Shown: one piece after another, positions 39,733 through 47,348 of the stretch | Layout: each line of letters opens with the position of its first letter | Numbering within the stretch: position 1 is the stretch's first letter | Assembly (NCBI GenBank): GCA_030748805.1 | Contig: JASMLG010000045.1 | Span: 1-47,944 of the forward strand | Reading direction: 5' to 3' | DNA length: 47,944 nt | From: Phycisphaerales bacterium | Lineage (GTDB): Bacteria > Planctomycetota > Phycisphaerae > Phycisphaerales > SM1A02 | Notes under the pieces: generated by a model | Seen by the model: the letters and a program-made list of their open reading frames with translations, nothing else | The model's database searches: none | What the model was told of the DNA's origin: nothing | Translations under genes and position numbers: made by a program

Positions 39733-41706
39733 ATGGAACCAGCCAAACGGATAAGGGATTTGCGTAGCATTTTGAATCAAGCGAACTACGCCTATTATGT
39801 AGATGCTCAGCCAACTATGGCTGATTCTGAATATGACAAACTGCTATCAGAACTCCAGCGTCTTGAACAACAGAATCCAAATTTGGTGGACTCAAGCAGC
39901 CCTACTCAGCGGGTTGGTGGAGAGCCAGTTGATGGTTTTGAAACGGTTAATCACAAAATTCCAATGCAATCAATTGATAATACTTACACACTTAGCGATT
40001 TGAAATCTTGGTATGTGAAACTGAGTGGTAATATTGTTTGTACTTGTGATCCAAAAATTGATGGAGTTGCGATTTCTCTCAGATATGAAAATGGGTTGTT
40101 GATTTCTGCAGTTACTAGAGGGGATGGAGAAAGAGGAGATGATGTGACAACTCAGGCAAAAACAATTCGTTCAATTCCATTGGAACTGCGTGGTAGTCCA
40201 CCTCCAATTTTAGAAGTACGAGGTGAAATTTTTATGCCAAATTCCAGTTTTGAAGAGGTTAATTTAAGGAGAGAAGAAGAAGGTGAACAACTTTTTGCAA
40301 ATGCAAGAAATGCGACTGCAGGCACACTGAAATCACTTGACCCAAAAACAGTTGCTAAAAGAAAACTGAACTTCCTCGCACATGGTAAAGGAGAAGTTCT
40401 TTGGGATAATTCACCAGAAAATTGGCTTGAATTTACTATGAAAATTCAAGAGTTCGGTATCCCTGTCTCTGGTAATCTGACGCTGTGCCATTGTCTTGAT
40501 GATATTGAAAAAACAATTAACGAGTTTTCTAATTCTCGCAACGGACTGGGATATGGAATAGATGGAATGGTTGTAAGAGTTAACTCTTTTGCCATTCAGG
40601 AAAAACTTGGCAGTACTTCAAAGTCACCAAAATGGTGTATTGCATTTAAGTATCCTGCAGAGCAAGGGAAAACTAAACTAACGAAAGTAGAATGGCAGGT
40701 TGGTAAAAATGGCACGTTGACCCCGCGAGCAACTATGGATCCAATTTTTCTTGCAGGAACTACCGTTCAACACGCAACACTTCACAATATTGAAGAAATA
40801 CACCGTAAGGATATTCGTGTTGGAGATATGGTTGTTGTGGAAAAGGCGGGAGAGATAATCCCACAAGTTGTAGGAATTGTTGACTCATATCGAAATGAGT
40901 TACAAATTCCAATTGAACCACCTTCAATTTGCCCTGAGTGTAAAGGATTAGTAGAACAAGAAGGTCCAAAACTTTATTGTGTTAATCCTGAGTGTCCCGC
41001 GCAGTTTCGCGAAAAAGTAAAATGGTTTGCTGCAAGAGATCAGATGGACATTGATGGTCTAGGAGATAAAGTTGTTGACCAATTAGTAGAAGCAGGGCTA
41101 GTTAAACACTTTGCCGACTTATATAAATTGAATGTAGAAGATCTTCTTCCACTTGATGGTTTTGCTAAAAAATCTGCTAAAGCATTAGTGAAATCAATCG
41201 ATGAAAGTAAGACACGAGGTTTTGCAAGAGTTCTGTCTGGTGTAGGTATTCGTTTAATAGGTAGAGCAACTTCAAGAACTATTGCAAAAAAATACGAGAG
41301 TTTCCATTCGTTAACAAAGGCCTCAGTTGAGGAGTTGCTTGAACTCGATGATTTCGGTCAGATAACTGCAGAAACGTTGCATAAAGCAATTCATTCCAAG
41401 CAGGGTGTAGAGTTATTTTCTCGACTGGTAGATGCAGGAGTGCAACTATCTAGTAAAGAGGTAATGCAAGAAGATTTTGTTTTTAATGGAAAAGTCATTG
41501 TTTTAACAGGCACCCTTTCTGAATGGGATAGAAAACAATTAACCGAGGAATTAGAGAAAAGAGGTGCTAAGGTAACTGGATCTGTTTCTAAAAAAACTGA
41601 CTTTGTAATTGCAGGTGAAAAATCAGGTTCTAAATTAAGGAAGGCACAAGAATTGGGAATTGAAGTTTGGGATGAAGAACAACTCACAAAGTCACTTTGT
41701 GTGTAA
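39733..41706 (+). CDS. ligA: NAD+-dependent DNA ligase
   Basis: It seals nicks in replication and repair. It is 657 aa. Domain Ia contains ANYAYYVDAQPTMADSEYD; the adenylated Lys108 is in PKIDGVAISL; NTDase motifs include VTRGDGERGDDVT. Then come the OB domain, a four-Cys zinc finger (CPEC and CVNPEC), helix-hairpin-helix repeats and a C-terminal BRCT domain (KVIVLTGTLSEWDR). I start at the ATG at 39733, seven residues into the ORF, where conserved sequence begins. Confidence 0.95.
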   Translation: MEPAKRIRDLRSILNQANYAYYVDAQPTMADSEYDKLLSELQRLEQQNPNLVDSSSPTQRVGGEPVDGFETVNHKIPMQSIDNTYTLSDLKSWYVKLSGNIVCTCDPKIDGVAISLRYENGLLISAVTRGDGERGDDVTTQAKTIRSIPLELRGSPPPILEVRGEIFMPNSSFEEVNLRREEEGEQLFANARNATAGTLKSLDPKTVAKRKLNFLAHGKGEVLWDNSPENWLEFTMKIQEFGIPVSGNLTLCHCLDDIEKTINEFSNSRNGLGYGIDGMVVRVNSFAIQEKLGSTSKSPKWCIAFKYPAEQGKTKLTKVEWQVGKNGTLTPRATMDPIFLAGTTVQHATLHNIEEIHRKDIRVGDMVVVEKAGEIIPQVVGIVDSYRNELQIPIEPPSICPECKGLVEQEGPKLYCVNPECPAQFREKVKWFAARDQMDIDGLGDKVVDQLVEAGLVKHFADLYKLNVEDLLPLDGFAKKSAKALVKSIDESKTRGFARVLSGVGIRLIGRATSRTIAKKYESFHSLTKASVEELLELDDFGQITAETLHKAIHSKQGVELFSRLVDAGVQLSSKEVMQEDFVFNGKVIVLTGTLSEWDRKQLTEELEKRGAKVTGSVSKKTDFVIAGEKSGSKLRKAQELGIEVWDEEQLTKSLCV

Positions 41707-41718
41707 AATTACAGAATC

Positions 41719-42111
41719 ATGGGACAGTTAGCACTAGGTTTTCGATCAATCCTCATTAAAGCAGCGATTTTTTTTGTGATGGCTGGTTTATTGGCATGGG
41801 CTCTTGGTGGAACTTTATTTCCCAAACCGACAATTGTGAATCTCCCGGGTGCGGGGGAAATTTATTGGCGTGTCTCTTCAGGCGGTGATATTAACGGATT
41901 GCAATGGTCGCTAATGCGCAATGATCAAGAAATCAAAACTGGTATGTGGCAATCAGTAGTTGGTCCTGTCATCGTCGATGGCACGACTTGGATTGCAATG
42001 GGGAATGCGGGGCAATGGTCATTTTCTAAAGTAACAGGCTCCGCTGTTGAAGAGGTAGTTTCTCCGCCATCTAACGTACTTCTGTCACTGTTTCCTTCAA
42101 GCGAAAAATAA
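41719..42111 (+). CDS. Small membrane-anchored protein
   Basis: This 130-aa protein has one N-terminal membrane segment (IKAAIFFVMAGLLAWALGGT) and a beta-rich outer part with GEIYWRVSSGGDINGLQWSL and TWIAMGNAGQWSF. No family is recognised. It begins 12 bases after ligA and is probably cotranscribed. Its last 187 bases are antisense to the 3' end of uppP, so the reality of one of the two reading frames in the overlap is open. Confidence 0.65.
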   Translation: MGQLALGFRSILIKAAIFFVMAGLLAWALGGTLFPKPTIVNLPGAGEIYWRVSSGGDINGLQWSLMRNDQEIKTGMWQSVVGPVIVDGTTWIAMGNAGQWSFSKVTGSAVEEVVSPPSNVLLSLFPSSEK

Positions 42112-42929
42112 CCTCCGTACAAACCAACAGCAACAATGGTAGCAAGTGCGATTCGGTACCATCCAAAAAGTGCAAGCCCGTGTTTGGAAAGGTACGCAAC
42201 GAGCCATTTAATTGCGAGTGCAGCAGCGATGAAAGCGAACACAACTCCTACGATTGCAGCATTCATGTCCATGCTTGCAAGCGCGTCGCTCGACTTATAC
42301 AGTTTGTAAATCGTAGCGCCTCCGAGTGTTGGCAAGCCAAGCAAGAAGCTAAATTCTGCAGCATGTTTTGGTTTCATGCCAACGGCCATTCCGCCAACGA
42401 TAGTCATCATAGAGCGACTGGTGCCTGGCCACATGGCTATGCACTGCAAAAGTCCAATTATGAGTGCTTTCTTCCAAGTGAGATGTTCGATGTCTATGAA
42501 ACTTTTAGAATCGTTGCCTTCGTGGAAGGCGCTTCTTTGCCAGCGTGCAGCAAAAAGCATAAGGACGCCGCCAATTGCTAGCGCGCTGATAACAGGAAGT
42601 GGTTTGAATAATGTTGCCTCTATTATGTCGTCGAACATCAAACCAAAAACAAGCGCGGGCAAAAAAGAAATGAAGAGATTGATTGCAAGTTTTAATCCTT
42701 TTTTATGTTTGCCTAAGAAACCAAGCAGCATGTTGCAAACTCGTTTTCTATAAAGACCAAGTACTGCAAGTATCGCACCGCCTTGGATGACAATAGCGTA
42801 TGCGTTGTCTGCAGTGCCTTGCAAACCCATCCACGCTTGGGCTAGGATGAGGTGACCTGTGGAACTTATGGGTAGATATTCAGTGATTCCCTCAATAATT
42901 CCAAGAATGATTGCTTGAAGAATATCCAT
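41925..42929 (-). CDS. uppP: Undecaprenyl-diphosphatase
   Basis: It recycles undecaprenyl diphosphate for peptidoglycan synthesis. It has several membrane segments, with LPISSTGHLILAQ near residue 20 and PGTSRSMMTIVGG near 170 as the two active-site motifs. It is 334 aa, about 60 longer than usual. The extra C-terminal part after LYGGYF (roughly residues 277-334) is polar, has no family match, and lies in the convergent overlap with the gene at 41719-42111. Loss of an original stop is a likely cause. It lies 6 bases after ilvC. Confidence 0.9.
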   Translation of the reverse strand: MDILQAIILGIIEGITEYLPISSTGHLILAQAWMGLQGTADNAYAIVIQGGAILAVLGLYRKRVCNMLLGFLGKHKKGLKLAINLFISFLPALVFGLMFDDIIEATLFKPLPVISALAIGGVLMLFAARWQRSAFHEGNDSKSFIDIEHLTWKKALIIGLLQCIAMWPGTSRSMMTIVGGMAVGMKPKHAAEFSFLLGLPTLGGATIYKLYKSSDALASMDMNAAIVGVVFAFIAAALAIKWLVAYLSKHGLALFGWYRIALATIVAVGLYGGYFSLEGNSDRSTLDGGETTSSTAEPVTLENDHCPAFPIAIQVVPSTMTGPTTDCHIPVLIS

Positions 42930-42935
42930 CAGCGA

Positions 42936-43910
42936 TCAATCGTCATCATGATGCATGATTCTTCGGATTTCTTTGCCAACTTCTTCGATTTCATGTTTTC
43001 CGAGTTCCTCTCTCTTGTTTTGAATCTCGTTTTGGACGAGTCGTTTTGCAAATGATCCATCTTGGACATTGTCTAAGAGAGTACGAAGGTGTGCACGTAG
43101 ATGTTCGTCATCGAGAAGTTGCATTGCCTCGTAAGCGCCCATCTCGGCTGTATTGCTAATCGCTCTCATCATTTCTGCGATACCTCGTTTGTGGACAATG
43201 TCTGCTACTTGTTTTACTTCATGGCAGCACTCGATGTAGGCAAGTTCGGGCGGGTAGCCGGCGTTTACAAGTGTTTCATAAGCCGAAGTAATGAGAGTCG
43301 TAAGTCCGCCTACGATTATTGATTGTTCTCCAAAAAGATCTGTCTCTGTTTCATCTTTAAATGTTGATTCAATAAGACCTGCTCGTCCAGAGCCAATGCC
43401 AGAGGCCCATCCTAAAGCTAGGTCCCTTGCTGTATTAGTTTCGTTTTCACGTTCAACTGCAATTAGTGCAAGTACGCCATCTCCTTTGAGGTACTTTTCC
43501 CGAACTGTAACACCTGGACCCTTTGGAGCAACCATAACTATGCCGATTCCTTTGGGTGGGTCGATGTGTCCAAAATGCACGGAAAAGCCATGGATGAACC
43601 CGAGTGTTGCTGTGGGGGATAGGTTTGGCTCGATTTCTGTCTTGAATATTTCGCCCTGAACCTCATCTGGTAGGGCGATGATGACAAGGTCTGAATTTGA
43701 CGCTTCGGAGATAGAGACCACCTTAAAACCATCATGAGTTGCGTTTTTAGGAGAACGAGCCCCGATGATGACGTTGATGCCACTATCTCGAAGATTTTGA
43801 GCATGTGCTTTACCTTGATTCCCATAGCCGATTACAGAGACCTGTTTGTCGATTAAACCACTAAGTGGTACTTGTTCATTTTTAATTATTGTGAGTGGGT
43901 TGGCAGACAT
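42936..43910 (-). CDS. ilvC: Ketol-acid reductoisomerase
   Basis: It is the second common step of branched-chain amino acid synthesis (Mg2+, NAD(P)H). It is 324 aa, class I size. N-terminal cofactor domain: VIGYGNQGKAHAQNLRDSG with NVIIGARS. Then MVAPKGPGVTVREKY and the knotted domain with ETETDLFGEQSIIVGG and ELAYIECCHEVK. I use the ATG at 43910 (M-SANPLTII); the ORF extension to 43955 runs into aroK. No ilvB or ilvD is nearby. Confidence 0.94.
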   Translation of the reverse strand: MSANPLTIIKNEQVPLSGLIDKQVSVIGYGNQGKAHAQNLRDSGINVIIGARSPKNATHDGFKVVSISEASNSDLVIIALPDEVQGEIFKTEIEPNLSPTATLGFIHGFSVHFGHIDPPKGIGIVMVAPKGPGVTVREKYLKGDGVLALIAVERENETNTARDLALGWASGIGSGRAGLIESTFKDETETDLFGEQSIIVGGLTTLITSAYETLVNAGYPPELAYIECCHEVKQVADIVHKRGIAEMMRAISNTAEMGAYEAMQLLDDEHLRAHLRTLLDNVQDGSFAKRLVQNEIQNKREELGKHEIEEVGKEIRRIMHHDDD

Positions 43911-43935
43911 TGTTATACGAGCATACCATGGAAGC
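43911..43935. promoter_or_regulatory. Overlapping divergent promoters, ilvC / aroK
   Basis: The gap is 25 bases. Rightward, TACCAT (43924-43929) ends 6 nt before ATG 43936. Leftward, TATGCT (complement of 43920-43925) ends 9 nt before ATG 43910. The hexamers overlap by two bases. No Shine-Dalgarno sequence is visible. Confidence 0.42.
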
Positions 43936-44448
43936 ATGCTTACGATTGCTTTCATCGGATTTCGCGGCTCTGGGAAGTCAACTCTTGGGAAGTGGCTCGC
44001 GGAAGAACTTGGAGTTCAATTCGTTGATACTGATGATGAGATACTAAAACATTTGGAATGCGAGTCGGTAACTCAGGCATGGGAAAAGGTTGGCGAGAAG
44101 GGGTGGAGGGAAGCTGAATTGCTCCTAATCCCTGAGTTACTTAATCGTAATGGGGTGATTGCTTTGGGAGGTGGGGCTCCGATGATTCCAGCAGTAAGCA
44201 AAGCATTATCTGGTGTTCCAGTTGTATTTAACTTGACTGCTGATACCGAATCGACGCAATCACGTATTTCTGAAGGTTCTGACCGCCCGAAACTCTCAGA
44301 GGGAGATCTTGATATTCGACTTAAACGTTTAGGCACCTACGCAATGCTTGGGACATTCGGGATTGATACTTCTGGAGATATTTCCGAATCAAAATCCAAA
44401 ATATTACATTTCCTCAATCATGGTAGTACACACATCCACAAAAAATGA
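43936..44448 (+). CDS. aroK: Shikimate kinase
   Basis: It phosphorylates shikimate in aromatic amino acid synthesis. It is 170 aa. The P-loop is GFRGSGKST; FVDTDDEI is the Asp-x-Asp substrate/metal motif; IALGGGAPM is the shikimate-binding Gly-rich loop; and the lid lies around RISEGSDRPKLSE. I start at 43936 (MLTIAFIGFRG); the upstream ORF extension overlaps ilvC. Confidence 0.93.
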   Translation: MLTIAFIGFRGSGKSTLGKWLAEELGVQFVDTDDEILKHLECESVTQAWEKVGEKGWREAELLLIPELLNRNGVIALGGGAPMIPAVSKALSGVPVVFNLTADTESTQSRISEGSDRPKLSEGDLDIRLKRLGTYAMLGTFGIDTSGDISESKSKILHFLNHGSTHIHKK

Positions 44449-44459
44449 CCGCGGGTCAA

Positions 44460-44594
44460 TTAACTGATTTTGCGGCCGATTCTTCGTTGGCGGGAGATAA
44501 TTTTGCGCCCATTTTTGGTCTTCATGCGTGCGCGAAACCCAATAGAGCGTGCTCGTTTAATTTTGCTTGTTCTTCTTGGATAATGGACTGCCAT
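44460..44594 (-). CDS. rpmH: 50S ribosomal protein bL34
   Basis: This 44-aa very basic protein contains KRARSIGFRARMKTKNGRKI and ISRQRRIGRK, a clear bL34 match. The N-terminus MAVHYPRRTSKI replaces the usual MKRTFQPS. AGGAG 5 bases upstream fixes the ATG at 44594; the longer ORF to 44660 is not needed. It is usually followed by rnpA, but here aroK ends convergently 11 bases downstream, so rpmH is monocistronic. Confidence 0.9.
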   Translation of the reverse strand: MAVHYPRRTSKIKRARSIGFRARMKTKNGRKIISRQRRIGRKIS

Positions 44595-44631
44595 AACTAC
44601 TCCTAATCCGGCTTTTTTAACCGAGCAACGC

Positions 44632-44660
44632 ATATTAACCGAAATGTCACAATTAAGCAA
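44632..44660 (-). promoter_or_regulatory. Sigma70-like promoter of rpmH
   Basis: On the minus strand TTGCTT (44660-44655), a 17-nt spacer, then TAATAT (44637-44632). This leaves a leader of about 30 nt containing the AGGAG site. Confidence 0.6.
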
Positions 44661-44663
44661 GCA

Positions 44664-44693
44664 TTGTACAATAAGCGAATCGTACCCTAGGAT
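44664..44693 (+). promoter_or_regulatory. Promoter of rnc
   Basis: TTGTAC (44664-44669), an 18-nt spacer, and TAGGAT (44688-44693) precede the rnc ATG at 44708, giving a leader of about 8 nt. It lies back to back with the rpmH promoter. Confidence 0.45.
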
Positions 44694-44707
44694 GGGGTAA
44701 TTAAGCC

Positions 44708-45436
44708 ATGGATAACGACTGGATTAACGCAGCAGAGAGCATTATTGGCTACGAGTTCAAGAATAAAACTCTCTTAGAACAAGCGTTGTCACATTCCTCA
44801 GCAGTTGATTCGAGAGAGGATTCAAACGAACGACTTGAATTTCTCGGCGATGCAGTCCTTGGTTTCGTTATCTGCAATGAAACATTCTCCAGATTTCCTG
44901 ACTTCGAAGAGGGTGAAATGACAAAAATAAAGTCAGCTGTAGTCAGTCGTCGTGTTTGTGCTGAAGTAGCTGAAAATCTTGATTTGGGAAGGATGTTGCG
45001 TGTCGGAAAGGGAATGAACGGAATAATTCTTCCTTCTTCTGTTACTGGTGCTGCATATGAAGCAGTCATTGGGGCTATTTATCTTGATGGTGGTTTTGCC
45101 CCAGCGATGGATTTTGTGTTACGTTCGATTGGAGATAGGATTGATGAAGCTGCTGCATCATCACACCAAGATAATTACAAATCAGTTCTGCAACAGGTCG
45201 GTCAAAAAATGTCTGGACTTACCCCAACTTACATAGTACTAGATGAAAAGGGTCCAGATCACGCAAAGTGTTTTGAAATTTGCGTCGAGCTCGCAGGATA
45301 TAGATATCTGCCAAGATGGGGACCGTCAAAAAAGCAAGCAGAACAACTTGCTGCTCTAGAGGCATTAAAGGAGTTGGAAATAGCAGATGAAAACTCTGAC
45401 GGTTCAGTGATAATTCATGATAATCATGGAGAATAA
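44708..45436 (+). CDS. rnc: Ribonuclease III
   Basis: This double-strand-specific RNase processes rRNA and mRNA. It is 242 aa. The catalytic domain has the signature NERLEFLGDAVLGF, with the second metal site in GAAYEAVIGAIYLDGG. The C-terminal dsRNA-binding domain includes NYKSVLQQVGQKM, GPDHAKCFEICVEL and SKKQAEQLAALEAL. The last 13 bases overlap the convergent gene at 45424. Confidence 0.95.
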   Translation: MDNDWINAAESIIGYEFKNKTLLEQALSHSSAVDSREDSNERLEFLGDAVLGFVICNETFSRFPDFEEGEMTKIKSAVVSRRVCAEVAENLDLGRMLRVGKGMNGIILPSSVTGAAYEAVIGAIYLDGGFAPAMDFVLRSIGDRIDEAAASSHQDNYKSVLQQVGQKMSGLTPTYIVLDEKGPDHAKCFEICVELAGYRYLPRWGPSKKQAEQLAALEALKELEIADENSDGSVIIHDNHGE

Positions 45437-46278
45437 CCTCGTAACGGTCTCATCCGTCTAACTCCATCACCGTCCTCATCCATAATCTCAATAATTCCAC
45501 GATGGTCTTCATCCGATTTTAAAACAACGACAGGAATTCCTCGTTGATTTGTCACACTGAAAGCACCTCCACCGGTTTCGCCAACAGTAGAAGCGACAAC
45601 AACAGGAACGCTGCGAGGATTCAATAAATTTAATGTGCCGCCATTCTCAGACGCAGCAAGCATCCCCATCATTTTGCCAGAGGCGTTGTTTACAACCATT
45701 CCACCTCCAATATCTGGGAGCATTTTCATTTCAGAAACAACATTTCCTGAGGCATCTGCAATTTGGAGTCGACCATTTGCCTTCGGGTCACTCGCAACAA
45801 CCGCGACGGGAACACCGTGTTCATTTTGAACATGTAGGGACGCGTTTGCCCCACTTAGGGTTAGAGCACCACTTGCAAACTGAGATAACTCTTCACCTTT
45901 TTCATTCCACAGTGAAAAAGAACCACCGTGGTCCGAAGACCAAAGACCCGCTACGTTTGTTCCAGCGTCATCCCAAATCGCAACGTCACCTCCGCTTGGC
46001 GTGCTCGAAACCCGAAGTAAGTTTACACCCGATTGGTTGTACAAATCGATTCGGCCGCCAACTTCCGTCTTTGCAATAGAAACAACCGGTGTTCCAGAGT
46101 CGCCAAGCACATCAATTCGGTTTACAACGAGATGATCTATGACAGTTGGTCCAACTGCATCTGCGGCAATCAATCCCGCGCCAATTAAAAGGGCAATGGA
46201 AGCCATGCGCCATCTTTTTACACTTTTGCGTAATGAGCCAAGTTCAAGTTCTATTTGAGTTAATCGTTCAGAGTTCAT
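45424..46278 (-). CDS. Membrane-anchored beta-repeat protein
   Basis: This 284-aa protein has a short coiled coil (residues 3-22) and one membrane segment near 27-42 (ASIALLIGAGLIAADAVG). The rest, about 235 residues, is built of about nine repeats of 22-28 residues of the form G-x-hydrophobic-x-hydrophobic-x-N-x-x-G-x-P-V-V-x-hydrophobic, such as GGRIDLYNQSGVNLLRV and GGAFSVTNQRGIPVVVL. This pattern suggests a beta-solenoid or stacked-sheet fibre outside the membrane. No family function is known to me. The ATG (46278, or the adjacent one at 46281) lies inside the end of the nitrilase gene, implying coupling. Confidence 0.78.
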   Translation of the reverse strand: MNSERLTQIELELGSLRKSVKRWRMASIALLIGAGLIAADAVGPTVIDHLVVNRIDVLGDSGTPVVSIAKTEVGGRIDLYNQSGVNLLRVSSTPSGGDVAIWDDAGTNVAGLWSSDHGGSFSLWNEKGEELSQFASGALTLSGANASLHVQNEHGVPVAVVASDPKANGRLQIADASGNVVSEMKMLPDIGGGMVVNNASGKMMGMLAASENGGTLNLLNPRSVPVVVASTVGETGGGAFSVTNQRGIPVVVLKSDEDHRGIIEIMDEDGDGVRRMRPLRGYSP

Positions 46279-47095
46279 CATTTCGTTCCTTAATTTCATC
46301 CCAGCATTTAGCGTATAAACTACTTCTGCAGGGTAAGTATCCTGGGTAATCAATCCTTGATTGTTGTATCGTACTTTGACGTGCTGTAAAGAGAGTTATT
46401 GCGTCACAACTTTCAACTAAAACTTCGCCATTTGGCGCAACTGCGATTGAAGATCCTCCGATTAGTACACCCTCCTCGGGTGATGGTCTGTTCACAGAAC
46501 ATACATAACATCCAGTTGTCAACGCATTTGCAACCCAAACAGGTCTCCATTTATCGTAAGTAGCGAGTTCTGTTGATCGTGGACCAACAATAACATCAGC
46601 CCCTTGAGCAGCTAGTAAGTGGGAACCCTGAGGTCTATTCATATCAGAACAAATTTGAATCCCAATATTGAACCCATGAAAATGAAATACTGGGAAGCCC
46701 TCTGTTCCTTGGGTGTAGTGACTCGTCTCCCAGAAGCCCTCTTCTTCGGGAATGTGGTGTTTTTGATAGGTGCCAAGAAGTTCACCTTGTTCATCCCAAA
46801 ACAAGCAGGTGTTGTACCGATTTTCGTCCTCTTTTAAAATTGCTGCTCCGACAAGCCCTATGCCTACTTCTTTTGCAGCATTCGATTGCATTTGGCATCG
46901 CTCTCCTCCCAAGTCCTCAGCATCTTCACCTCGCGACTCTTTTGTCGCAGGAGACCAAGGGTTGCACGCAATTTCTGGAAGCACAGCGAGGTCAGCACCT
47001 TGCCCTTTTGCATTCATCAAGCATGTGAGAAGACGATCTTTGGACTCTTCCCCAACGAATACGTCGCTAATCATTGCAATAGAAAGGTTATCCAT
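46268..47095 (-). CDS. Carbon-nitrogen hydrolase (nitrilase superfamily)
   Basis: This 275-aa enzyme has the Glu-Lys-Cys triad: Glu in LAVLPEIACNP, Lys in GTYQKHHIPEEEGF, and Cys in IGIQICSDMNRPQG. Members hydrolyse amides or nitriles, for example N-carbamoylputrescine or beta-ureidopropionate. KHHIPEEEGFWET resembles the carbamoylputrescine type, but the substrate is not certain. It overlaps the beta-repeat protein gene. Confidence 0.88.
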   Translation of the reverse strand: MDNLSIAMISDVFVGEESKDRLLTCLMNAKGQGADLAVLPEIACNPWSPATKESRGEDAEDLGGERCQMQSNAAKEVGIGLVGAAILKEDENRYNTCLFWDEQGELLGTYQKHHIPEEEGFWETSHYTQGTEGFPVFHFHGFNIGIQICSDMNRPQGSHLLAAQGADVIVGPRSTELATYDKWRPVWVANALTTGCYVCSVNRPSPEEGVLIGGSSIAVAPNGEVLVESCDAITLFTARQSTIQQSRIDYPGYLPCRSSLYAKCWDEIKERNDEL

Positions 47096-47111
47096 TGATA
47101 TAGGGTATCAG

Positions 47112-47117
47112 TATAAT
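47112..47117 (+). promoter_or_regulatory. Consensus -10 before the kinase gene group
   Basis: A perfect TATAAT on the plus strand stands upstream of two very short ORFs (47135-47212 and 47214-47345) and the kinase gene. No good -35 is seen at the expected distance. Confidence 0.4.
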
Positions 47118-47213
47118 GAAAAATCGGTACGATTATGGAAAGAGAGAGACCTGCAGACAGTTGCAAAACTCAGTATGCAATTGGCAAGAATAGCCAAGAG
47201 TTAGATTGCTAAG

Positions 47214-47345
47214 ATGAACGGTAATATAAAGGGACTAAATGAATTGCTTGAAAGTGAATTGCCTCAGTTTCAGTTGAATGACCAAGCACTGCTGCGTAAT
47301 TTGTTGTACAAATACTCCATGCATAAAGCGCAAGCAACCAATTAA
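47214..47345 (+). CDS. Possible 43-aa ORF preceding the kinase
   Basis: The ORF runs from ATG to TAA, with the product beginning MNGNIKGLNELLESELPQFQ and ending in KAQATN. It ends 3 bases before the kinase ATG and starts 1 base after the stop of a 25-codon ORF (47135-47212). The spacing is operon-like and the composition is plausible for a small helical protein, but I recognise no family, and it may be a leader or chance ORF. Confidence 0.35.
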   Translation: MNGNIKGLNELLESELPQFQLNDQALLRNLLYKYSMHKAQATN

Positions 47346-47348
47346 CGA

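Noticed and set aside
45633..46079. His/Gln/Leu-rich plus-strand ORF opposite the beta-repeat gene
   Set aside because: Its repeats are produced by the sense-strand repeats; no independent signal.
46770..47204. Plus-strand ORF of 144 codons running into the gap before the kinase
   Set aside because: Most of it is antisense to the nitrilase. Its last 36 codons lie in the gap but have no start of their own.
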